Positions 25,928-35,078 of a DNA stretch of 64,000 nt are shown here, one piece after another. The notes under the pieces were generated by a model, which worked only from the letters and a program-made list of their open reading frames with translations, ran no database searches and had not been told where the DNA came from. The stretch is taken from the NCBI GenBank assembly GCA_050298535.1, contig JBNKUI010000038.1:1-64000 (forward strand), given 5' to 3'. This stretch comes from JABDMH01 sp050298535. GTDB lineage: Bacteria > Bacteroidota > Bacteroidia > Chitinophagales > Saprospiraceae. The position numbers were made by a program, and so were the translations under genes. How positions within the stretch are numbered: the stretch's first letter is position 1; each line of letters opens with the position of its first letter.

Positions 25928-28900
25928 ATGAAAAATCAGTTTTCAAAAAGAGGATATCTATCATTTGGGCGCCCTGTACTCATTTACATTTTCGTCAGTC
26001 TTCTGCTTTTTATCTCGTGCCGAAATAGTGCAAATCATTCCCTGTTTGAATTGCTGGCTCCCGAAGATACTGGATTGGATTTTGTCAATTTGCTGGAAGA
26101 GGATGAAAGTTTCAATATCATCGAGTATCTATACTTCTACAATGGTGGGGGAGTAGCAGTAGGCGACATCAATAATGATGGTTTTCCCGATGTATATCTA
26201 ACTTCCAATCAACAACCAAACAAATTATATCTTAATCTTGGAACAAATGCATCAGGCAAAATAAAATTTAAAGATATCACGGATCAGGCAGGAGTGGCAG
26301 GATCCGGAAATTGGTCTACCGGCGTTAGCATGGTTGATGTCAATGCTGATGGTTGGCTTGATATATATTTATGCCAGGTGGGAGGATACAAGGAGTTTCA
26401 GGGCCGAAATCAATTATTTATTAATCAGGGATGTAGGTCGGAAGGTGGAGATTCCTGTAGTATTTCTTTTCTGGATAAGGCTGCTCAGTATGGTCTCGAT
26501 CATATGGGTTTTTCAACACAATCTGCGTTTTTCGACTACGACCTGGATGGTGATCTGGACATGTACCTGCTTTGTCATTCAGTGCATTCCTCAGAATCCT
26601 ACCGAGATACTACATCTACCCGGTTGCGGGATCCTCTGCAAGGTGATAAGTTTTTTGAAAATAGATCCGGAGAATCATTGAGTTCTGGTAAAATATTTAC
26701 CGAAATAGGAGAGGAGGTGGGTATCTATAGTGGTATCGCTGGTTATGGCCTGGGCATTACAATTGGAGATATTGATAAAAATGGATTCCCTGATATTTAT
26801 GTGGGAAATGACTTTCATGAAGATGACTTTCTATATTTGAATCAAGGTGATGGAACTTTTAAGGAGAGTTCCAGTCGATTGCTTAGCCATACTAGTTATT
26901 ATTCAATGGGTAATGATTTGGCAGATATTAATAATGATGGTTGGCTTGATATTATGACACTGGATATGAAACCTGACAATGAGGTACTTTATAAAAGTGC
27001 TCAAGGGCCCGACCCATATGATATCTATCGATTTAAACGAAGCTTCGGCTACCATCACCAATTCCCTCAGAATGCCCTGCAAATAAATCAAGGTGGCAGA
27101 TCATCTGGTGACATTAGATTCAGTGAAATTGCACAAATGATGGGAGTTTCCTCGACCGATTGGAGTTGGTCAACAATCATGGCTGATCTTAATCTTGACG
27201 GTTGGAAGGACCTTTATATTACTAATGGAGTACCTCGAAGACCCAATAATTTGGATTACTTAAAGTATATTTCTAATCAGGAAATTCAGAATAATGCATC
27301 CGATCTGGAGTTGGTTTCAAAAATGCCTTCGGGCAAAATATCGAATTATGCATTCTCAAATCAAAATGGTAAGCAGCTGATAGATCGTACCTCAGATTGG
27401 GGATTGGAAAGACCTTCTATTTCACACGGTGCTGTATGTGCTGATTTTGATCTTGACGGAGATTTGGACCTTGTGGTTAATAATCTAAATGAGCCGCTCT
27501 ATCTTTATAAAAATCTCACTCGGGAAAATAAAGGTTCTCATTTTTTAACTATTAAGCTGGTGGGACCTGCGAAAAATCCCGTCGGCATCGGAACGGGGGT
27601 AGCAGTTTATGCAGATACGCTGTATCAGTATCAGGAGCTTTATCTATCTAAAGGCTGGTTGTCCAGTGTGGATCCGACCTTCCATTTTGGACTGGGCAAT
27701 ATCAAAACAATTGACTCTATACTGATTCAATGGCCTGACAGTCGATCGGAACTCATTCGCAATATATCATCAGATCAGATACTGGAGGTTGATTATCAAA
27801 ATGCCAAAGCAGGTTCCGTGACAGAAACTCGTGATGAGGCCAGTCTGAATTTTTCTTCGGTTGACGATGAAGAACCATTGTTTGTACACCGAGAAAATGA
27901 ATTCTTCGATAATACACGAGAACCGCTGATGCCATATCTTTTATCTACGCAAGGTCCAAAGATTTCAGTGAGTGATGTCAATGGTGACCAACTAGAAGAC
28001 TTTTATATTGGTGGTGCAAGTGGTCAAGTTGGAGCTCTTTTGATACAGAATGCTAATGGCGATTTTTCCCGTTCAGGTTCAAGTGCATTCCTGGATGAGC
28101 TGGAATATGAAGACACAGGATTGGCATTTTTTGATGCCGATGCCGATCAGGATCAAGATCTATATATTGCTAGCGGGGGAAATCAATTTTATGGAAGATC
28201 GGATCGACTAGGTGATCGTCTCTATTTAAATGATGGTGCCGGTCATTTTACCCGAGCACATCAACGAATCCCCGAGATCTATGAACAATCATCATGTGTG
28301 AAACCTTGTGATTTTGATGCAGATGGTGACATCGATCTGTTTGTCGGTACACGTTCGACAGGTCTGAACTATGGATATGCCCCCGACAGTTATCTTTTGC
28401 TCAATGATGGGACGGGGTCTTTTTCAAAAGCCAGCCAAGAACTTATCGATTTGTCTTCACTGGGGATGGTGACAGATGCTGTTTGGTGTGATGTGGAGCA
28501 GGATGGATTTCAGGATCTTGTGGTGGTAGGTGACTGGATGCCTGTAGTGGTATTTCATTACGATGGTCAAAATTTCACAAAGTCTGCTCCTACAGAGTCT
28601 CCCCACGGTTTGTGGAATACTGTGGTGGCTCACGATCTGGATCAAGATGGTGACCAGGATTTGGTGCTCGGCAACCTGGGGCTAAACTCCAATCTGCAGG
28701 CATCGATAGAGCAACCTTTAAAATTGTATATCTCCGATTTTGATAGTAACCTTACATCTGATCCTGTAGTCAGCTATTACAAACAAGGGAAGGAATATCC
28801 ATTATTGGGTATGGATGCTCTGGGATCTCAGATGGTTTTCTTAAAAAAGAAGTTTCGATCCTATGACGATTTTGCCACCAAGACAATAGAGGAGATATTT

Positions 28901-29320
28901 ACCAAAGAACAATTGTATCAGGCTAATAAAAAAATAGTCACATCCCTGCAATCCTTTGTCGCTTTAAATGATGGATTAGGTGCATTCTCTTTTAAGCCTC
29001 TTCCTGACAAAGTTCAGGCTTCTACCGCAAATGCAGTTTTAATCGCTGATTTTAATGGCGATCAACACTCAGATATTTTTATTGGAGGTAATTTTTATGA
29101 TTTGCAGCCTACAATAGGTCGCATGGATGCCAGTTATGGTACTTTATTATTGGGTACCGATGAGGGCTGGTTTAGAGAATCAACCTCCACGGAATTCAAT
29201 CAACAGATAGATGGTCAAATCCGGGATCTTAAAATAATTGATTCCAGAGGAAGAAAGCTTGTGCTGGTAGCTGTAAACAACGCAGCAGTTGAATGGTTCG
29301 AATTAAAGGCCGGGTCATGA
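25928..29320 (+). CDS. FG-GAP/VCBS-repeat lipoprotein with ASPIC/UnbV domain, paralogue 2
   Basis: The ATG at 25928 is preferred over upstream in-frame codons because it gives a lipoprotein leader (YIFVSLLLFISC). The 1,130-residue layout matches its neighbours: DINNDGFPDVYL, DVNADGWLDIYL and DYDLDGDLDMYL repeats, a UnbV region near 510-600 with the sequence YQELYLSKGWLSSVDPTFHFGLG, and a second propeller set. It is the most diverged of the three. The RGFQS motif of the UnbV domain is replaced by KGWLS, and a GCRSEGGDSC insert is found near residue 180. It ends in an ATGA overlap with paralogue 3. Confidence 0.9.
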   Translation: MKNQFSKRGYLSFGRPVLIYIFVSLLLFISCRNSANHSLFELLAPEDTGLDFVNLLEEDESFNIIEYLYFYNGGGVAVGDINNDGFPDVYLTSNQQPNKLYLNLGTNASGKIKFKDITDQAGVAGSGNWSTGVSMVDVNADGWLDIYLCQVGGYKEFQGRNQLFINQGCRSEGGDSCSISFLDKAAQYGLDHMGFSTQSAFFDYDLDGDLDMYLLCHSVHSSESYRDTTSTRLRDPLQGDKFFENRSGESLSSGKIFTEIGEEVGIYSGIAGYGLGITIGDIDKNGFPDIYVGNDFHEDDFLYLNQGDGTFKESSSRLLSHTSYYSMGNDLADINNDGWLDIMTLDMKPDNEVLYKSAQGPDPYDIYRFKRSFGYHHQFPQNALQINQGGRSSGDIRFSEIAQMMGVSSTDWSWSTIMADLNLDGWKDLYITNGVPRRPNNLDYLKYISNQEIQNNASDLELVSKMPSGKISNYAFSNQNGKQLIDRTSDWGLERPSISHGAVCADFDLDGDLDLVVNNLNEPLYLYKNLTRENKGSHFLTIKLVGPAKNPVGIGTGVAVYADTLYQYQELYLSKGWLSSVDPTFHFGLGNIKTIDSILIQWPDSRSELIRNISSDQILEVDYQNAKAGSVTETRDEASLNFSSVDDEEPLFVHRENEFFDNTREPLMPYLLSTQGPKISVSDVNGDQLEDFYIGGASGQVGALLIQNANGDFSRSGSSAFLDELEYEDTGLAFFDADADQDQDLYIASGGNQFYGRSDRLGDRLYLNDGAGHFTRAHQRIPEIYEQSSCVKPCDFDADGDIDLFVGTRSTGLNYGYAPDSYLLLNDGTGSFSKASQELIDLSSLGMVTDAVWCDVEQDGFQDLVVVGDWMPVVVFHYDGQNFTKSAPTESPHGLWNTVVAHDLDQDGDQDLVLGNLGLNSNLQASIEQPLKLYISDFDSNLTSDPVVSYYKQGKEYPLLGMDALGSQMVFLKKKFRSYDDFATKTIEEIFTKEQLYQANKKIVTSLQSFVALNDGLGAFSFKPLPDKVQASTANAVLIADFNGDQHSDIFIGGNFYDLQPTIGRMDASYGTLLLGTDEGWFRESTSTEFNQQIDGQIRDLKIIDSRGRKLVLVAVNNAAVEWFELKAGS

Positions 29321-32300
29321 AAAACATATGGTATGTATGGATAATAGTATTTGTTGCCTGCAACGCACCGCAGCAAGAACCTCCGCTTTTTAATCTAATG
29401 CCTGCAGATAGTACCGGTATCGATTTTCGAAATGACCTACAACACACGGCTGAATTTAACATGTATACCTATCGCAACTTTTACAATGGAGGCGGCGTAG
29501 GAATGGGAGATATCAATAATGATGGATTGGTAGACTTGTTTTTTTGTGGCAACATGGTTGACAATAAATTATATCTAAATAAAGGAAATTTTAAATTCGA
29601 AGATATTACTGAAAGTGCTGGGGTAGCATCATCCAATATATGGTCTACCGGTGTAAGCTTTGCCGACGTAAATGGTGATGGCTGGTTGGATATATATGTT
29701 TGTAAGTCAGGCAGACCAGGAGGTGAAAAGAGACACAATGAATTATTTATCAATAACAAAGACCTCTCTTTCAGCGAACAAGCCCGACACTTTGGAATTG
29801 ATGATGTAGGTCTTAGCTCACATGCTGCTTTCTTCGACTACGATAAAGATGGTGACCTTGATCTTTACCTGCTGAATAACTCCTTTCGATCAGTGGGAGG
29901 GTACGATATGCGTCCCGGGCTAAGAGAAATAAGGGACTCGCTGGGAGGTAATAAACTGTATAGAAATGATAGTGATACCTCCGATATCGATCTGCAAAGG
30001 GGAGAACCTATTTTTAAAGATGTAAGTGAAGCAGCAGGTATTTACGGTAGTAATATAGGATTTGGACTCGGTGTTACTATAGGTGACATTGATCGTGATG
30101 GGTGGCAGGATATTTATGTGTCCAATGATTTTTTTGAGCGCGACTATCTATATATTAACCAAAAGGACGGTACGTTTAAAGAAGATTTAACCAATCAAAT
30201 CAATGAGATAAGTATGGGATCGATGGGTGCTGATATGGCAGACATTAATAATGATGGACTGCCGGAGGTTTTTGTGACCGAGATGCTACCCAATACGGAT
30301 GCTCGCTATAAAACGAAAGCTATTTTTGAAAAATGGGATAAATATCAACTAGCTGTCGACAACGGATATCATCATCAGTTTGGCCGAAATGTTTTGTTAC
30401 TAAATAATGGTAATGAGACTTTTAGCGAAATTGGCCGTCTGGCCGGAGTAGAAGCAAGTGACTGGAGCTGGAGTGCTCTAGTGGCTGACTTCGATAATGA
30501 TGGCCTTAAGGATATCTATATTTCTAATGGGATATATAAGGATCTCCTGGACCAGGATTATATCAATTTTTACTCTAATGATCCAGAGATTATCGAGGGA
30601 ATTAAAAATCGGGATACAACTGCTGTGTTGAAATTAATTGACCGGATTCCATCGGAGCCCATATCCAATTTTGCTTTTAGAAATAATGGTGATTTAACTT
30701 TTTCTGATAACACTGTAGACTGGGGGCTGGAATACCCTAGCTATTCTAATGGTTCGTCCTATGGCGACCTCGATAATGATGGTGATCTTGACTTGGTGAT
30801 TAACAATTGTAATATGCCGGCATTTGTGTTTCGTAATAATGCGGAACAACATAAATCGAATCACTTTATTCAAATTAGTCTCAAAGGTACGGGAGCCAAT
30901 CGATTTGCTTTGGGGTCTCAGGTGACAGTCAAAGCAGGAGATGAACTATATTATCAGGAGCTTTCTCCCATGCGAGGATTTCAATCATGCATCGACTTAA
31001 AGCTGACATTAGGATTGGGTGATCGGGATAGTATTGATGAGGTCAGTGTACGGTGGCCTGATGGTCAAATCTCTGTGCGAAGAAATATTGCTGCCGATCA
31101 ACTACTTACATTTGACCAGCACGCACCGGACGAAATCAAAGAAGAATTGCAGAAAGACAAAAAAGGATTATTCCAGAAAGTCCGTGAATTTCCTGTAAGG
31201 TACAAACATGAGGAAAATGATTTCGTTGATTTTGACCGGGATCGTTTGCTATTTCATATGGTTTCAGCGGAGGGCCCAAAAATCTGCAGTGGAGATGTAA
31301 ACAATGACGGATTGGTTGATGTGTTTATTGGTGGTGCATCTGGCCATTCAGGCAGTCTTTTCATTCAAGAAAAGGACGGTAACTTTACATTGTCCAATGA
31401 GCAGGTTTTTCATGTAGATCAACTTTCAGAAGATACAGACGCTACTTTTCTTGATATCGATGCTGACAACGATATGGATTTATATGTGGCTAGCGGTGGT
31501 AATGAATTTACCCGTGGTCATAAAGCATTGGCGGATCGACTGTATTTGAATGATGGTACCGGGGCATTTCAAAAAGCATCAGGGGTGTTTTCAGAAGAAC
31601 TTTTTGAAAGCTCATCCTGTGTTGCACCGGCTGATTTTGATGGAGATGGTGATGTCGACATATTTGTAGGTACGCGGCTCCTTCCCGGGGTTTATGGAGT
31701 GCCAGTCACTGGTCACTTATGGTTAAATGATGGTTCGGGCAATTTTGAAAATGTTACAGATAAATTAGCTCCCGATCTCAACCAAATAGGTATGGTCACC
31801 GATGCATCCTGGGCAGATATTGATGGAGATGATAACCAGGATCTGATATTAGTGGGTGAGTGGATGCCGGTTACGATCTTGAAAAACAATGGTACCAGTC
31901 TGCGAAAAATGGAAAATAGAAGTGGATTGGAAGGACATCATGGATTATGGAATTGTCTCCAGGTATCAGATTTAGATAGGGATGGTGATCTTGACCTAGT
32001 GATTGGCAATCATGGGATGAACACTCGCCTGAGGGCATCATTTGAAAAGCCCCTGACACTTTATGTTAACGATTTTGACAACAACCGTACTGCGGAGCAG
32101 ATCATCACAATGTTCTATGACCATCAACCATTTCCCCTGATCTTGAGAAATGATCTGGTAATGCAAATACCTGCGTTGAAAAAGAAATATCTCTACTATG
32201 CTGATTATGAAGGACAGACTATGGAAGAAATATTTTCTGAAGAATCAATACGATCAGCTGCCAAATCTACAGTGACAAACACCGCAAGTAGTGTAGCCTG

Positions 32301-32676
32301 GAATGATGGAAATGGCCGATTTACTCTACAACAGTTACCTATCCAGGCTCAGTTTGCTCCCGTTTATGCAATCTTAATTGATGATTTTGATGGCGATCAA
32401 TATCCGGACATCTTCCTGGGTGGAAACTTCTACAGGGCCAAACCCGAAATAGGTATTTATGATGCCAGCTATGGATTGCTCCTCAGTGGAAATCAAGATC
32501 AGTCCTTCACTTCAGTCCGGTCCTCAGATTCTGGAATAAATATAGAGGGAGAAATAAGGGATATCGTCTCAATCAACTGGAAGAATGAGCCGCTTATATT
32601 AATAGCAAGAAATAATGATTCTCTCTTGGCAATCCAGAAGGTTGATGGAGGGCAGATCGAACCGCCTCCACAGTAG
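29317..32676 (+). CDS. FG-GAP/VCBS-repeat lipoprotein with ASPIC/UnbV domain, paralogue 3
   Basis: The start at 29317 overlaps the preceding stop (ATGA) and gives a short lipoprotein leader (VFVAC, Cys about 15). The 1,119 residues repeat the two-propeller plan around a UnbV domain (YQELSPMRGFQSCIDLKLTLGLG, then RWPDGQ). It is clearly closer to paralogue 1 than to paralogue 2: both share RNFYNGGGV and FERDYLYIN. It is the last gene of the operon. Like the others it should sit on the cell surface as a lipid-anchored, calcium-stabilised protein. The ligand is unknown. Confidence 0.9.
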   Translation: MKNIWYVWIIVFVACNAPQQEPPLFNLMPADSTGIDFRNDLQHTAEFNMYTYRNFYNGGGVGMGDINNDGLVDLFFCGNMVDNKLYLNKGNFKFEDITESAGVASSNIWSTGVSFADVNGDGWLDIYVCKSGRPGGEKRHNELFINNKDLSFSEQARHFGIDDVGLSSHAAFFDYDKDGDLDLYLLNNSFRSVGGYDMRPGLREIRDSLGGNKLYRNDSDTSDIDLQRGEPIFKDVSEAAGIYGSNIGFGLGVTIGDIDRDGWQDIYVSNDFFERDYLYINQKDGTFKEDLTNQINEISMGSMGADMADINNDGLPEVFVTEMLPNTDARYKTKAIFEKWDKYQLAVDNGYHHQFGRNVLLLNNGNETFSEIGRLAGVEASDWSWSALVADFDNDGLKDIYISNGIYKDLLDQDYINFYSNDPEIIEGIKNRDTTAVLKLIDRIPSEPISNFAFRNNGDLTFSDNTVDWGLEYPSYSNGSSYGDLDNDGDLDLVINNCNMPAFVFRNNAEQHKSNHFIQISLKGTGANRFALGSQVTVKAGDELYYQELSPMRGFQSCIDLKLTLGLGDRDSIDEVSVRWPDGQISVRRNIAADQLLTFDQHAPDEIKEELQKDKKGLFQKVREFPVRYKHEENDFVDFDRDRLLFHMVSAEGPKICSGDVNNDGLVDVFIGGASGHSGSLFIQEKDGNFTLSNEQVFHVDQLSEDTDATFLDIDADNDMDLYVASGGNEFTRGHKALADRLYLNDGTGAFQKASGVFSEELFESSSCVAPADFDGDGDVDIFVGTRLLPGVYGVPVTGHLWLNDGSGNFENVTDKLAPDLNQIGMVTDASWADIDGDDNQDLILVGEWMPVTILKNNGTSLRKMENRSGLEGHHGLWNCLQVSDLDRDGDLDLVIGNHGMNTRLRASFEKPLTLYVNDFDNNRTAEQIITMFYDHQPFPLILRNDLVMQIPALKKKYLYYADYEGQTMEEIFSEESIRSAAKSTVTNTASSVAWNDGNGRFTLQQLPIQAQFAPVYAILIDDFDGDQYPDIFLGGNFYRAKPEIGIYDASYGLLLSGNQDQSFTSVRSSDSGINIEGEIRDIVSINWKNEPLILIARNNDSLLAIQKVDGGQIEPPPQ

Positions 32677-32765
32677 AGATAGGAATTTAGTTCGGAGCCA
32701 AGTTTTTCAACCATCATTCCAGGTTAAAATATTGTATTTTACATACTATCGGTAATGAAATTTGC

Positions 32766-34778
32766 ATGTATCTATTGCGCTTGAGCAGTTCTCAGTCCAT
32801 CCGTTTTCGATTGCTTCATGGGCTCATTATTATACTCGTTTTCTGCTTCTGTACTTTTTCCATGAGCTTTGGTCAGGACTTCTCCTGTGATGGTTCTTTT
32901 TATTTTGTGAGTACTGATCGAAATGGAGAAAGTACGTTTTATCGTCTGGTCATGAACTCTGTGGAGCAAACTTTTGAATATGTGGAAATACCACTCCGGT
33001 CGACGAAGAAAAGGCACATCACGTGTCTGGGATACAATGTTAAAGATCGGATGATTTACGGCCTGGATTTCAATAGTTACGAACTTTTACGCATTGGATC
33101 TGATGGATCGGTAACTTCACTCGGGGTTCCTGAAAACCTGGATACAACCTACGATTATTATGCTGGAGACATGACAGCCGATGGCCGAAGGTTGGTCGTC
33201 TTTGCCCACAATCCTGTTTCCGGCCTTGACGAGCGCGTGTACTCCATTCGGGTTAATGAACCTCCTGACTATTATGCTGGATTCTTTCCAGTCGTTTCGG
33301 ATATGCCCGTGAAATTGACCGATATCACGGTAGATCCCTATGTCGGCGTGACCTATGGCTTTGATTATATTAATGGTCAGATTGTAGAAACTAACCGCAC
33401 CGGTTATACAACGGCTAATCATTCTCCCTTTCCCATTGACAAGGTGAAGGAAGGATTTGGGGCTCTTTTCTTTGATCGATTTGGGCAACTATATGGACTG
33501 GGGAGTCCCGGACGACCTGGAGGTGATCAAAACACGATGTATCGCATAAACAAATCACGTGGAGGTACAGAAGAAATAGACCTCGCTGTGGGTGGCGAAG
33601 ACACGGATGGTTGTGGATGTCCATTTTCGATCGAGTTCAGAAAAACGATCACTCCACGATCGGGTGTGGGCTGCCAGCAAGTGACCATCGACTATGTGAT
33701 TGAAAATAGAGCAGGTATTGGGCAGGTAAATACCCGTGTCACTGATCTTTTGCCAGAGGTTATGACCATCAAAGACCTGGAAATGGAATTCCTATCCTCA
33801 GTCAAAGTAAAAAGTGGAATGGGTAGTAATATATTGGAAATTGATGCATGGACCTTAGTGCTTGGAAAAAATGAACTTTCAGTTGTAGCAGAGTTAGGTG
33901 CGGCAGAGCCAGGCTTTTATCAAAGTCAAGCTCACCTGAATAACCTTGCCCAGGCCTTCGGTGGCCAGATTGTATCAGATAACCCATTTACACCTGTCCC
34001 TTCTGATGCCACAGAAATTGAGATCCTAAACGTCAATGACATCAATATTCATGATTATAGCTGGTCTTCATGCGATCTGGATACCGTGTTTCTAACCGTA
34101 CCGTTACCTGGTGATTTCCTGTGGAGCGATGGTTCTACCGACTCTATTTTACCTGTCCTAGAACAGGGAATGTACAGCCTGACAGTCCAATCAGCATGCT
34201 TCACTTTCATGGACTCATTCCAGGTGTCCCTGGACAACGAGCCATTGACAGTGGATTTGGGATCAGATTTATATGTACAGCTGGGAGATCAGGTCGAGTT
34301 GTCCTATTCTTCCAATGCGGATAATATTAACTCCGTTCTGTGGTCCACCTCTCCAAATATCAATCTGCAGTGCTTTGATTGTACTAGTCCAATCTTTCTG
34401 GCTCAGGGAAATGGTTCTGCACATTTGACGATTACAGATACAAGGGGGTGTACTGTTTCAGACGAGATTCAAATCTTCGTTGATCAGTCTAAGCAAATCT
34501 TTGTACCCAATGCATTTACGCCTAATAATGATGGAATTAATGACTATTTAAGGATACAGGGTACCCATGGGAAAATAGTATACTTTAAGGTATTCGATCG
34601 TTGGGGCAATTTAGTACACCAATTCAAAAATCTCGAAATGAAAGATCCAGCGGCGGCATGGGATGGGACCTATCAGGGACAAACCGTGTCAACAGGTGTT
34701 TATTTTTGGACGGCCGAAATATGGTTTCCCGACCAGAAAATACAGCAATTTGCGGGCCCTGTGACACTTTTTCGATAG
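32766..34778 (+). CDS. Exported beta-propeller protein with CHU_C (gliding-associated) T9SS C-terminus
   Basis: The 670-residue product has an N-terminal signal peptide ending near SFGQ (about residue 37). A propeller-like region follows (FYFVSTDRNGESTFYRLVMN, then about 250 residues). Next is a DUF11-like stretch near 300-390 (VIENRAGIGQVNTRVTDLLP) and immunoglobulin-like segments. The C-terminal 90 residues (FVPNAFTPNNDGINDYLRI, KVFDRWGNLVHQ, WDGTYQGQTVSTGVYFW) are a textbook CHU_C/type B sorting domain, so the protein is a T9SS cargo. It stands alone on the plus strand after the UnbV operon. Confidence 0.88.
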   Translation: MYLLRLSSSQSIRFRLLHGLIIILVFCFCTFSMSFGQDFSCDGSFYFVSTDRNGESTFYRLVMNSVEQTFEYVEIPLRSTKKRHITCLGYNVKDRMIYGLDFNSYELLRIGSDGSVTSLGVPENLDTTYDYYAGDMTADGRRLVVFAHNPVSGLDERVYSIRVNEPPDYYAGFFPVVSDMPVKLTDITVDPYVGVTYGFDYINGQIVETNRTGYTTANHSPFPIDKVKEGFGALFFDRFGQLYGLGSPGRPGGDQNTMYRINKSRGGTEEIDLAVGGEDTDGCGCPFSIEFRKTITPRSGVGCQQVTIDYVIENRAGIGQVNTRVTDLLPEVMTIKDLEMEFLSSVKVKSGMGSNILEIDAWTLVLGKNELSVVAELGAAEPGFYQSQAHLNNLAQAFGGQIVSDNPFTPVPSDATEIEILNVNDINIHDYSWSSCDLDTVFLTVPLPGDFLWSDGSTDSILPVLEQGMYSLTVQSACFTFMDSFQVSLDNEPLTVDLGSDLYVQLGDQVELSYSSNADNINSVLWSTSPNINLQCFDCTSPIFLAQGNGSAHLTITDTRGCTVSDEIQIFVDQSKQIFVPNAFTPNNDGINDYLRIQGTHGKIVYFKVFDRWGNLVHQFKNLEMKDPAAAWDGTYQGQTVSTGVYFWTAEIWFPDQKIQQFAGPVTLFR

Positions 34779-35078
34779 AAATGAACCTTCTACTAGATAT
34801 GCGATATGGCAAGATCCTTACATGTGTAATAAATAGGTCGTATACAAGAGAGTTATTTTGAAAATATGACGATTTAAGGGTCTATGAAAAGAATTGATTT
34901 TTAGTAACTTTAAGCATGCTGAGCCTTCGAACATTATGATACTGTGGGGTGTGTATGTGTTAGTCCAATTTGGTAGCTATTGATGTACTTGTCAGTTGTA
35001 TGGATAGATTCAAAGACCCGATAGCTGACCTTCCATATGTGCCCACTAATCTGGAGGGGGATCAATGAATAGCATGAT
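34779..35078 (+). other. Non-coding region upstream of the TonB-dependent receptor
   Basis: No gene is supported in these 300 bases. A short inverted repeat (AGCTAT near 34975 with ATAGCT near 35021) is the only structure noticed. No exact TAnnTTTG box was found. Confidence 0.3.
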
